Shown: positions 54,567 to 62,328 of the stretch, piece after piece
Position numbering within the stretch: the first letter of the stretch is position 1
Layout of the letters: every line of letters begins with the position of its first letter
Assembly: GCA_028277515.1 (NCBI GenBank)
Contig: JANQGC010000038.1
Span: 1 to 62,328 of the forward strand
Direction of reading: 5' to 3'
Origin: Anaerolineae bacterium
GTDB lineage: Bacteria > Chloroflexota > Anaerolineae > Promineifilales > Promineifilaceae
DNA length: 62,328 nucleotides
Notes under the pieces: generated by a model
Seen by the model: the letters and a program-made list of their open reading frames with translations, nothing else
Databases searched by the model: none
Told to the model about the DNA's origin: nothing
Translations under genes and position numbers: made by a program

Positions 54567-55674
54567 TGCTCATGAACTCCCTAATTTTGTCAGCGACAAA
54601 AACAGCCTGTTCATCCGTCAATTCGGCAAACATCGGCAATGACAAGCCTTCATTAGCCAGACCTTCGCTAATGGGGAAATCACCTTCTTTATGGCCTAAA
54701 TCTGAATAAGCTTCTTGAAGATGGACAGGAATTGGATAATGCAAGCCAGTGGCCACTCCCGCTTCCTGTAAGTAATTTTGTAACGCATCTCGACGGCCGT
54801 CGGTCACTCGAATAACATATAAGTGATAGACGTGTTCGCAATCAGACGAAACATAAGGCGTCACGACTCCCGGTACATTCTGCAAGCACTCATCATAAAT
54901 CGCGGCACGACTTCTGCGCCCCTCATTCCATGAATCCAGATGAGGTAATTTCTTTCCGAGAACGGCCGCCTGAAGATTATCTAGCCGGTCACAATAACCC
55001 ACAACCAGATGTTCGTACTTCACTTTCTGGCCATGATTTCTCAAAAGACGTAAACGCTCGGCAATCCGATCGTTATTGGTAACAACAGCCCCACCATCAC
55101 CATAAGCACCAAGATTTTTTCCCGGATAAAAGCTAAAACAGGCAATATCGCCAAAAGTCCCGGTCTTTTGACCCTTGTACGTGGCACCGTGAGCCTGGGC
55201 TGCATCTTCAATTACATAAATATTATGTTTGCGGGCAATGTCTAACATTGGAGTCATATCAGCAGCTTGCCCATAAAGATGTACCGGCATAACAGCCTTC
55301 GTTTTATCAGTAATTGCTCTTTCCAGCTTTTCGGGGTCCAGATTATAAGTCTGAGCATCAGCATCGACAAACCGCACAGTCGCTCCAACATGAGATATGG
55401 CCTCACAAGTAGCGAAGTAAGTATCGGGAACCGTTATTACTTCATCACCGGGTCCAATATTCAAGGCTTCTAAGGCGAGGCGAAGAGCAGCAGTGCCGGA
55501 ACCTACACCGATGGTGTGGTTAACCCCTAAGTATTCTGCAAAATCTTCCTCAAAGGCCGTCACCTCAGGCCCCATAATAAACGCAGTGCGGTCGAGTACA
55601 CTTTGTATCGCCTCATCGACTTCAGGTTGTAATGATCGATATTGCGCTTTTAAGTCAACGAAGGGAATGTTCAT
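54556..55674 (-). CDS. wlbC: DegT/DnrJ/EryC1 sugar aminotransferase (WlbC/WbpE-like)
   Basis: It probably transfers an amino group from glutamate to the 3-keto sugar made by the WlbA-like enzyme. The 372-residue PLP enzyme has 'GVGSGTAALRLALEAL', 'YVIEDAAQAHGATY' (Asp157 region) and the PLP-binding Lys186 in 'FSFYPGKNLGAYGDGGA'. The opening 'IPFVDLKAQYRSLQPEVD' is characteristic of WbpE/WlbC. AGGAG is 6 bases before the ATG. Confidence 0.9.
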   Translation of the reverse strand: MNIPFVDLKAQYRSLQPEVDEAIQSVLDRTAFIMGPEVTAFEEDFAEYLGVNHTIGVGSGTAALRLALEALNIGPGDEVITVPDTYFATCEAISHVGATVRFVDADAQTYNLDPEKLERAITDKTKAVMPVHLYGQAADMTPMLDIARKHNIYVIEDAAQAHGATYKGQKTGTFGDIACFSFYPGKNLGAYGDGGAVVTNNDRIAERLRLLRNHGQKVKYEHLVVGYCDRLDNLQAAVLGKKLPHLDSWNEGRRSRAAIYDECLQNVPGVVTPYVSSDCEHVYHLYVIRVTDGRRDALQNYLQEAGVATGLHYPIPVHLQEAYSDLGHKEGDFPISEGLANEGLSLPMFAELTDEQAVFVADKIREFMSNGR

Positions 55675-55756
55675 TGTTTCTCCTAGATTAACACACGGTT
55701 CTACCGGGCATTCTCAATGTAGACTGAAATGGCAGATCCGTATTGAAAATAACAAA

Positions 55757-57259
55757 TTATTCGACGGAAACCACTTCCGGTCCATAAGCAGTGTAATCAC
55801 TGCTTATACTGGCTCGATTGATGACAACTTCAACTGAGGCGGCTTGCACATTCGCCAATTGTTGCCGAACAGTTTCCACATCTTTTTTCCTTGTTTGTGA
55901 TCGGGAAACGACCCATATGACCTTATCTGCCAGGTACGCCAAAACAGCAGCATCTGCGACTGAAAGCAATGCTGGTGTATCAAGGATAACCAGATCATAT
56001 TCTTCGGTTAGTCGTTCAACCAGAGAAGACATTTGTGGTGAGCCAAGCAACTCTGTTGGATTTGGTGGTAATGGGCCACTGGTTAACACACTAAGCCGTG
56101 GGAATGTGCTGTATAGAACAGCGCCATCAAGATCAACCTCTTTCGTTAACACGCTGGTCAAACCCCGTTTATTTGGCAAATCAAATATCTTATGAGTCGT
56201 CGGCAGCCGCATGTCACAGTCGACTATGATGATCTGCCGTCCGGATTGGGCCAAAGTAACTGCCAGGTTAGCTGCCACGGTTGACTTACCCTCACCCCGT
56301 TGTGCGCTGGTAACCAATAATACTTGTGATTCTTCCCCATCTTCTGGAGTAAGTATATTGGTTCGTAACCGCCTGAATGCTTCAAGTTGGGGAAAATGTC
56401 CATTATTAAGGCGAGCAATTTGAAATTCATTTTTAGCTTCGGGAATCCGGCCGATAGTGGAAAGTTTAGTCGCCTCTTCAATTTGAGATCCTGTATATAA
56501 TCTTGTGTCCAGATTTTCAATAAGAAAAGCCAAAGCAACCCCAACCATAAGTCCAACCATCACACCAAGTCCCAGGTTCAAGGGAACTCGAGGAGAAGAG
56601 GGTCTATTCGGCCTGGTAGCTGGCTCAACCACAGATACGGCATTGGCTAACAAGGCTTCATTAACCCGAGCCTGTTCATACTGGGTGAGAAGAGTTCCGT
56701 AAGTCCTTTCCTTCAACTGAATTGATTGAATCATCGCCCCTAAGGCAACTTCATCATCGGGCGATTCTGCAAGCATCTCATCATATAATGCCCGTGAATC
56801 ATTTAGATCCTGTTCGGCCTCTTCAAGTTGACCCAATAAAATACTTGTTGTTGACTGCCCGCTCCCAAGGTATATTTCCCGGCTTTGAGCGGCAAGGATT
56901 TCGGCCGTTGTCCGGGCCACTTCACGGGCTTCGTCCGGATTAGGCCTTCTCGCTGAAATAACCATCAGTTCCGTACCGGGAATCAATTCAACTTCGAGAG
57001 GCAAGGGTCCGGATAAGCCAAGATCTTCCCGTAATTGTCGTTTAATCGTTGCGCCGGTTACAATTCGCGAGTAGGTATTCATCAACAACTGCGTATAACT
57101 GATATCAGACACGTTACCGACGCGAATTGTGGTTCTCGATGTGTATTGGGGAACAGCTAAAAATGTAACAACCGCAACGACGGCAAAAATGGCCACTGTC
57201 GTCAAAATGATGATCCACTTTCGCCGCTGAATTACTGCTAGATATTGTCTAAGCTCCAC
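55757..57259 (-). CDS. Wzz-type co-polymerase fused to BY-kinase
   Basis: It controls chain length and export of Wzy-made polysaccharide. The 500-residue product from a GTG has a Wzz domain with membrane segments at about 15-36 and 229-247 flanking a coiled coil, and the proline-rich 'VEPATRPNRPSSPRVPLN'. A tyrosine autokinase follows with Walker A 'SAQRGEGKST' (318-327), A' 'IIIVDCDMR' (343-351) and B 'VILDTP' (424-429). The C-terminal tail has only Tyr489 and Tyr492, a very small tyrosine cluster. It is the second gene of the minus-strand run. Confidence 0.93.
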   Translation of the reverse strand: MELRQYLAVIQRRKWIIILTTVAIFAVVAVVTFLAVPQYTSRTTIRVGNVSDISYTQLLMNTYSRIVTGATIKRQLREDLGLSGPLPLEVELIPGTELMVISARRPNPDEAREVARTTAEILAAQSREIYLGSGQSTTSILLGQLEEAEQDLNDSRALYDEMLAESPDDEVALGAMIQSIQLKERTYGTLLTQYEQARVNEALLANAVSVVEPATRPNRPSSPRVPLNLGLGVMVGLMVGVALAFLIENLDTRLYTGSQIEEATKLSTIGRIPEAKNEFQIARLNNGHFPQLEAFRRLRTNILTPEDGEESQVLLVTSAQRGEGKSTVAANLAVTLAQSGRQIIIVDCDMRLPTTHKIFDLPNKRGLTSVLTKEVDLDGAVLYSTFPRLSVLTSGPLPPNPTELLGSPQMSSLVERLTEEYDLVILDTPALLSVADAAVLAYLADKVIWVVSRSQTRKKDVETVRQQLANVQAASVEVVINRASISSDYTAYGPEVVSVE

Positions 57260-57480
57260 TCTAATTTATCCTCAATGAGCACATACAATTGCTCTAATTA
57301 ATGATGACAGACCTGGAATCAGGCTGTATTTTCATTCTCCCACCACACGCTTACGACAAGTCTTACAAATTTGAAAGGATTAAATTTGCTTCTAAACCAA
57401 TATTTTTTAACCAAACTCGCACGCGATCCCCCAGGAATTATCAAATTAATTCCCTCAGTACAGTTACAAAAGTTCTCATG
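57260..57480. other. Gap between the Wzz-kinase gene and the phosphatase gene
   Basis: Together with the element at 57481-57600 this is a 337-base gap. It presumably holds a promoter for the Wzz-kinase on the minus strand, but I see no convincing -35/-10 pair. A 95-codon plus-strand frame here (57301-57588) has no ribosome-binding site or family features and is not accepted. Confidence 0.3.
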
Positions 57481-57600
57481 GTAAGGAAGGAGACTCGGTC
57501 GGGAGACCGGTCCCAGCCAAACCCCAAGAATTTATTTTATTGCACTTCGTCCATTGATCAAAAATGGGAAACCAGCTTTTTTGACTGACTCCTTCCTTAC
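57481..57600. repeat. 120-bp element with perfect 12-base terminal inverted repeats
   Basis: GTAAGGAAGGAG (57481-57492) and CTCCTTCCTTAC (57589-57600) are exact complements. Inside the left end lies a small GGTC-GGGA-GACC hairpin. The right arm contains the phosphatase stop codon (57597-57599). No target duplication and no T run are visible, so it is neither a clear MITE nor a terminator; a structured RNA is possible. Confidence 0.55.
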
Positions 57601-59444
57601 AGATATCCTAGACTTCTTAATCTCTCTTGCACGGCCGCCTCGTCTTCCTCGTCACTAGATATCGGGGGAGGTGCGGAGCCACTTTGATCAGGAGCCACCC
57701 CTATTGTCATTATTGGTATATCTCTATAAGAGGGGTTGGCATAGTTATCTAAAATACGATGGTTGGCGAAGATAACTCCAGGGACCACTGCCGCATACAT
57801 GCAGTGATCAGAAGCCCAATGGTCATTGTTCTCCTCAATGCTGTTGCTTTTCCAATTACCTAAACCCGTTTCCTGGGATGCCCGAAAACCTTGCTCGTAC
57901 CCAATTAGAATATCAGGACCATACGCCTCGAGAGGGCCATCAAAAGCCTCCGACCTTAATAAGGCCTGGGCTATCACTTTTCCTCCACCTTTTCCTTCCC
58001 ATGCTTTCAATTTCTGCGAAAGTTCTGATAGCAAATGCTCTTTTTCCGCCTCTTTGACAATTCCTTGTCCTTCCCGCCCCTCCAAGTTCAAATAAAGGCT
58101 ATTCAAACCGATCCCATAAGCTCTTGTCTTAAACCAATTTATTTCGGAAAATTTTCCTCCATTCTCGCTTTTTTCGGCCGTCAAATAGCCATTTTCTTGC
58201 AGCCACCTGTTCAAATGTACCTTATGTTCAAATTGGCCAAATCCGTGATCTGATAAAATAATGAGTTTCGTATTTTGCCAACGATTATTCTTCTTAAGTC
58301 TCTGCTCTACTTCTCCAACTAATTTATCTAAGCGGATATACCATTGTTCAATCACGTCCGGCCGTTGCTTCAAGAACATATGCTGGACACGGTCCAATGT
58401 ATCGAAAACACAAGCCAACAATCCTTCCTGAAAGCGGTCTACTTGCTGGAGAAAGATTCGTCGCCTTTCTTCAAATATTAACTTGCACAATGTTAGAAAC
58501 TGCTCATCATCAAGCCGGTCTTCTTCTAAAGCTGTTGTATCTTGTGGCCAACCCAACGTTAAAAATGGTCCATCTTCATTCCAGACTCGTTTAACAAATT
58601 TCTTGGGTGTTCCATAATTCCAGGCTGTTTTTAATGGGTGAATTTGTAGCGGTAAAGCATACAATTCCAGTTCCGGCTCAATAGAACAAACTGAAATTCT
58701 GGTCAAGGCACGAACCGAAAAAAACAATCCCATCTTAAAGTCGATTTCAATAATGGGTCCCCACTCACCAATACCAAGGTCCATTTGTTGCTTCCCGATA
58801 ATTAACCGAATGGAATTCGTGTTATTTTTTTTAATCTCGAACCCCACTTCTACAGATTCGACATTTCCCCGCTTCGCCTTTGCGGGACCAACAAATTTTC
58901 CTCTAAATTTGCCCTTGCCTGAATTGCCTAACTTTTGAACGGGGATTTTATTGCTGTCTAATACCCTGCCCTGAGCCGTTGAATAGAACATTCCCACACC
59001 AAGACGACCCAACAGGTCAGGTGTTCCCAGGCCTGGAATCGTTTGAACCGGAGATTGGACGCGGGCGGGAAATGTGGCCGGCCACCATAATGCTGTTGCC
59101 GGATATCCATCAGCAGCCACTTTATCAAAAATACTTTTTGCATTATACGGCTGTGTAAATCTTGTTCCTCCGAGCCCTTTTTTGGTTGGCAGCAAGGACA
59201 CGTTGAGCGCATAATTTTTTGCGTTTCGATGAACAAAGTCAAAAAGGCCATGCCCTCCGGGGTTTAATCCGGTCGCAATACTAGTCCAGGAGACTTCACT
59301 TTGCGGAGGGTCCGTTACCTGAAATGGTTTATACCCGTTTCGGGCCACATATTGGGCCAAATGGGGCATTTTTCCTTTTTCAAGCAAGTTTTCAAAAAAA
59401 ATCGGGTCAAATGAATCTAATCCCAAGATTATTGTTTGCATCAT
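57597..59444 (-). CDS. Type I phosphodiesterase/nucleotide pyrophosphatase-like enzyme
   Basis: The 615-residue alkaline-phosphatase-superfamily product has Asp10 in 'IILGLDSFDP', a candidate nucleophile Ser49 in 'PPQSEVSWTSIATGLNPGGHG', and metal ligands in 'LIILSDHGFGQFEHKVHLN'. The group is common in archaea and Chloroflexota and acts on phosphodiesters or phosphates; the substrate is unknown. No signal peptide is seen. An acidic C-terminal tail ('PPPISSDEEDEAAVQERLR') resembles that of related proteins. It is the first gene of the minus-strand glycan run. Confidence 0.87.
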   Translation of the reverse strand: MMQTIILGLDSFDPIFFENLLEKGKMPHLAQYVARNGYKPFQVTDPPQSEVSWTSIATGLNPGGHGLFDFVHRNAKNYALNVSLLPTKKGLGGTRFTQPYNAKSIFDKVAADGYPATALWWPATFPARVQSPVQTIPGLGTPDLLGRLGVGMFYSTAQGRVLDSNKIPVQKLGNSGKGKFRGKFVGPAKAKRGNVESVEVGFEIKKNNTNSIRLIIGKQQMDLGIGEWGPIIEIDFKMGLFFSVRALTRISVCSIEPELELYALPLQIHPLKTAWNYGTPKKFVKRVWNEDGPFLTLGWPQDTTALEEDRLDDEQFLTLCKLIFEERRRIFLQQVDRFQEGLLACVFDTLDRVQHMFLKQRPDVIEQWYIRLDKLVGEVEQRLKKNNRWQNTKLIILSDHGFGQFEHKVHLNRWLQENGYLTAEKSENGGKFSEINWFKTRAYGIGLNSLYLNLEGREGQGIVKEAEKEHLLSELSQKLKAWEGKGGGKVIAQALLRSEAFDGPLEAYGPDILIGYEQGFRASQETGLGNWKSNSIEENNDHWASDHCMYAAVVPGVIFANHRILDNYANPSYRDIPIMTIGVAPDQSGSAPPPISSDEEDEAAVQERLRSLGYL

Positions 59445-59776
59445 GATTATCGTTTAGCACAGTCTATTTTGCATAGGTTAGTCTAGCAGTTCAAAAATGT
59501 TACGTCAACGAGGGAGGCATTAACTTGATTGGCGAACGGCCGTAAAAATTATGGGAAAATCCGACATGTCTGCTTGATTCACATAACTGAGCCGTTATAA
59601 TGATCATAAATTCAATGGTAGTAACAAGAAAAGAATAAGCACCCAGTTTATATAATTTTTAGTTTAAAGGTGTCTCCTTCTTTTCAATAAAGCTAAACCA
59701 GGGTGATAAGAGCAACATCACGATTATCGTCAAATAAGCTCTTTTGAAATCCTTCAATATTTCAGCGGAGGAAAAG
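59445..59776. other. Divergent intergenic region
   Basis: This AT-rich 332-base gap lies between the first gene of the glycan run (minus) and the beta-helix protein gene (plus). It holds the plus-strand promoter at 59574-59601 and a GGAGG before the plus-strand ATG. No convincing minus-strand promoter was found, although one would be expected for the glycan operon. Confidence 0.5.
59574..59601 (+). promoter_or_regulatory. Promoter toward the beta-helix protein gene
   Basis: TTGATT (59574-59579), a 16-base spacer and a perfect TATAAT (59596-59601). It would give a leader of about 170 bases before the ATG at 59777. Confidence 0.5.
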
Positions 59777-62328
59777 ATGGCTAAACAATACTATGTATCA
59801 ACAAATGGGAATGACAATTGGTCGGGTACAGAAGCGAAACCATTTAAAACAATAACAAAGGCGACCAAAGCTGTAGGCGCGGGTGATACGATTTATGTCA
59901 TGAACGGCACATACCATGAAGTCGTTGATATAAGTGCTTCGGGCACCCAATCCAATCCCATTACGATCACGGCCTACCCTGGACATAAACCAATAATTGA
60001 CGGAAAAGCAGGTGTAGGAGGGATTAACTCTGGGCTTCCAAAGGGAGAGCTGAAAAAAATTAATCCCAGGACAGGGGCTGGAGCAAATTTTGCCGGTCTT
60101 TTTGATGTGACAGGCAGTAACGTCGTCGTCAAAGGATTTGAGATCATGCGCAGCATGGGAAGAGGCATGCGTGTTTACTCCCGAAATGGCAGAAAAGTGG
60201 AAAACGTCACCATTAAAGATTGTTTTGTGCATCACAGCAGACAAACAAATCTTCTTGTGACGGGTCCCAGGACCTCCAACGGAGGTTATACCTGCTCCCA
60301 TGTGACTGCTGAGAATTGTAAATTTAGCTGGAGTGGCAATTACTATCCCGCCCGCAGGCCATCAAACAGTGGAACTGACTGGTCTGCATGCATTGTTGGT
60401 CAAGGCGCAAATTACCTTACTCTAACAGGGTGTGAAATCTTTGAAAACTGGGGAGAGGCAACAATTGCCGATGCCAATCAAGGCGGGTCTCAGAATATTC
60501 TCATTGAAGATTGTACCTATTATGACAATATGCGCGGTGTTTACCTTCATGCCGTTCAAAATGCCGTCTTTCAACGCAATTTTGTTTATCGAAGCACAAC
60601 CGACAGAAACCGAAGCAATCCTTTCGGTCCAAATAATGGAGTGAGAACGGCCCCCGCCGAACATGAACGATTTGAGCAGCGGTCATCTCGTAATATCAAT
60701 ATTCTGAACAACGTTTTTGTTGGGGTGAATACAGGCATTGGAATGGCAGGAAGCGTCAATAAAGAACAAATCTCTGATGTATTAATTGCTTATAATACTG
60801 TCGTAAATTGCTCAATGGGAATCTCGGCCAGGATAGCCAACAAGAAAAACATCAATTTCTATAATAATTTAGTCTTGGGGAATAATAGTAATGTGATGGT
60901 CGATGATGGCGGCGGCCGTACAAATACTGGTTGGAATTTTAGCCATAATTTTTGGTCTCATAAACCAAATGCTTTGAACGGACCCAATGACATTATTGGC
61001 GATCCAAAATTAAGAAATCCCAACGGGTTCCCTGCAGCCGGTCAAGGGAATGTTGAAAATTACACATTGACGGCCGGAAGTCTCGCGAAAGATGCCGCGC
61101 GTGCTCTAGACTATCCCAAAGAAGATTATTTTCAGGACCGTCGGGGTGGAAATCCGGATATAGGATTTGATGAATTTTCTCCGTCAGATATTATTGCCGA
61201 TTTTGATGCCAATCCATTAGAAGGCACAGCGCCTTTGGCCGTGACATTTGAAGATAAAAGTACATCTTCGGAGCCTATCACTTCCTGGCTATGGGACTTT
61301 GGTGACGGAGCAATCTCCGGGCAGCAGCACCCAACGCATGTATACCAGGATGGTAGCTTTACAGTTTCACTCAAAGTTACCGGTGAAGCTGGTTCAGATT
61401 TAGTGACAAAGACGAATATTATCATCGCGGCCGTTCCGCCTGTAAATACTACCCCTCGAGTGACAGATGGTTTGATTGTGCTCTATCGTTTTGATGAAGG
61501 GTTCGGCCAAACCTTACATGATGTTTCCGGTGAAGGTCTGCCATTAGATCTGCAGATCAGCCAACCCTCGGCCGTCAATTGGTTAGATGAAGGATTGGCT
61601 ATTACCGCTCCAACCATCATTGCATCCTCTGGCCCGGCCCAGAAAATAGTAAAAGCGTGCCAGGATAGTGACGAAATAACCTTTGAGCTTTGGCTATCTT
61701 CTATTAGCAAAAACCAATCAGGCCCGGCCCGAATTGCCTCAATTTCACTTGACGAAGTATCTCGGAATATAACGATAGGTCAGGGACTTACAGGCACCCA
61801 GCCCAAAGACTTATATGACGTTCGCTTGAGGACGACTGAAACATCAGCCAACGGCCTCCCTTCCCTATCATCACCGGCCGGTTCCTTAGCTGTGCAAAAA
61901 AGTCATGTTGTTTTCACACGGAATAATTCAGGAATTGGAAAAATCTTTGTCAATGGCGTTTTAGCAGCGGAGTCATCGATCCCTGGTGATTTTTCAACCT
62001 GGAACCCCAACTTTCCCTTGTTGTTAGGCAATGAGGCCAATGGCGCTTATCCCTGGCTAGGCCAATTTTTCTTGTTTGCCACTTATAATCGCGCTTTAAA
62101 TTACAGTGAAGTTCAGCAAAATTTTGATGCAGGATCTTCCGCAACCGTCACCTCATCAGCGAGAGCCACTGCTTCTATTATGGCCTTTAGACGCTTTTTT
62201 GTGGGGGAAGTGGGGGCTTCCGCAGGGGCAGGAAATGTCGCTCTTAGCGCATTCGGTGTTCAATATCCCGACCAACGCTGCGTCACCTGCTTAAATGATG
62301 GAAAGAAAGAGTTAATCGTGCATAACAA
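59777..62328 (+). CDS. Parallel beta-helix / PKD / LamG protein (truncated by right edge)
   Basis: The frame is open from the ATG at 59777 (GGAGG 5-6 bases upstream) to the right edge, 850 codons with no stop. The protein starts 'YYVSTNGNDNWSGTEAKPFKTI', the usual opening of right-handed beta-helix (pectate-lyase/DUF1565-like) domains, which runs to about residue 465. A PKD domain ('LWDFGDGAISGQQHPTHVYQDG', split around residues 495-515) covers about 474-552, and a LamG-like concanavalin domain beginning 'GLIVLYRFDEGFGQTLHD' covers about 563-780. There is no N-terminal signal peptide despite domains normally found outside the cell. Probably glycan-binding or glycan-cleaving. Confidence 0.85.
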   Translation, partial: MAKQYYVSTNGNDNWSGTEAKPFKTITKATKAVGAGDTIYVMNGTYHEVVDISASGTQSNPITITAYPGHKPIIDGKAGVGGINSGLPKGELKKINPRTGAGANFAGLFDVTGSNVVVKGFEIMRSMGRGMRVYSRNGRKVENVTIKDCFVHHSRQTNLLVTGPRTSNGGYTCSHVTAENCKFSWSGNYYPARRPSNSGTDWSACIVGQGANYLTLTGCEIFENWGEATIADANQGGSQNILIEDCTYYDNMRGVYLHAVQNAVFQRNFVYRSTTDRNRSNPFGPNNGVRTAPAEHERFEQRSSRNINILNNVFVGVNTGIGMAGSVNKEQISDVLIAYNTVVNCSMGISARIANKKNINFYNNLVLGNNSNVMVDDGGGRTNTGWNFSHNFWSHKPNALNGPNDIIGDPKLRNPNGFPAAGQGNVENYTLTAGSLAKDAARALDYPKEDYFQDRRGGNPDIGFDEFSPSDIIADFDANPLEGTAPLAVTFEDKSTSSEPITSWLWDFGDGAISGQQHPTHVYQDGSFTVSLKVTGEAGSDLVTKTNIIIAAVPPVNTTPRVTDGLIVLYRFDEGFGQTLHDVSGEGLPLDLQISQPSAVNWLDEGLAITAPTIIASSGPAQKIVKACQDSDEITFELWLSSISKNQSGPARIASISLDEVSRNITIGQGLTGTQPKDLYDVRLRTTETSANGLPSLSSPAGSLAVQKSHVVFTRNNSGIGKIFVNGVLAAESSIPGDFSTWNPNFPLLLGNEANGAYPWLGQFFLFATYNRALNYSEVQQNFDAGSSATVTSSARATASIMAFRRFFVGEVGASAGAGNVALSAFGVQYPDQRCVTCLNDGKKELIVHN

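Noticed and set aside
57301..57588. 95-codon plus-strand reading frame in the gap before the Wzz-kinase gene
   Set aside because: No ribosome-binding site, no recognisable domain, and it overlaps the 120-bp inverted-repeat element.
1..62328. tRNA, rRNA or transposase genes
   Set aside because: No T-loop/anticodon-arm pattern, no rRNA core sequence and no DDE or recombinase-like protein was found on either strand by reading; a tRNAscan-SE run would settle the tRNA question.

Overview
The window looks like a chromosome segment of a Chloroflexota bacterium (Anaerolineae/Ardenticatenia-like). This rests on moderate GC (about 45%), secreted proteins with long Thr-Pro linkers and short 'LPVV/LPFI' tail motifs, a ParB-fold protein of a type I associate with that phylum, and a Wzx/Wzy glycan locus with no visible outer-membrane exporter. 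The assignment is inference; no rRNA is present. No tRNA, rRNA, CRISPR array, transposase or phage gene was seen.

Region 1 (1-18742) is mostly housekeeping with mixed strands: an edge-truncated membrane protein that appears to enter a PA14 domain, a lipoprotein, greA with its own promoter and a terminator-like leader hairpin, lysS, a secreted lectin-like protein, glnS, a small membrane protein, purH split into two overlapping genes (the second half resembles the animal ATIC transformylase domain), a ParB-fold protein with an internal duplication, a YceI lipoprotein with an LTA-synthase-like membrane phosphotransferase, a GT-C glycosyltransferase, ddaH, scpA and a zinc-ribbon membrane protein.

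Region 2 (18947-28600, minus strand) encodes surface proteins: two tandem paralogues with Thr-Pro linkers and an unrecognised C-terminal domain, then two paralogous proteins of about 1000 residues built from InlB-type B repeats and concanavalin-like modules, with a sulfotransferase at each end.

Region 3 (28765-59444, minus strand, transcribed from the high-coordinate end) is a long surface-glycan locus. It has a Wzz-tyrosine kinase, an undecaprenyl-phosphate sugar transferase, a WlbA/B/C-like set for a diacetamido uronic acid, a zinc-ribbon epimerase, a full GDP-D-glycero-alpha-D-manno-heptose gene set with an adjacent transaldolase-like aldolase, six further glycosyltransferases, a Wzy-like polymerase, a Wzx flippase, four sulfotransferases and two alkaline-phosphatase-superfamily enzymes. 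Together they suggest a sulfated, heptose-containing extracellular polysaccharide. Several genes overlap by 4-14 bases. Three near-identical palindromic elements of about 59 bp and one unrelated 63 bp palindrome sit in the gaps.

Region 4 (59777 to the right edge) is a divergent gene for a parallel beta-helix/PKD/LamG protein that runs off the window. Across all regions the palindrome CGGCCG occurs about 80 times by eye, roughly ten times what base composition predicts.
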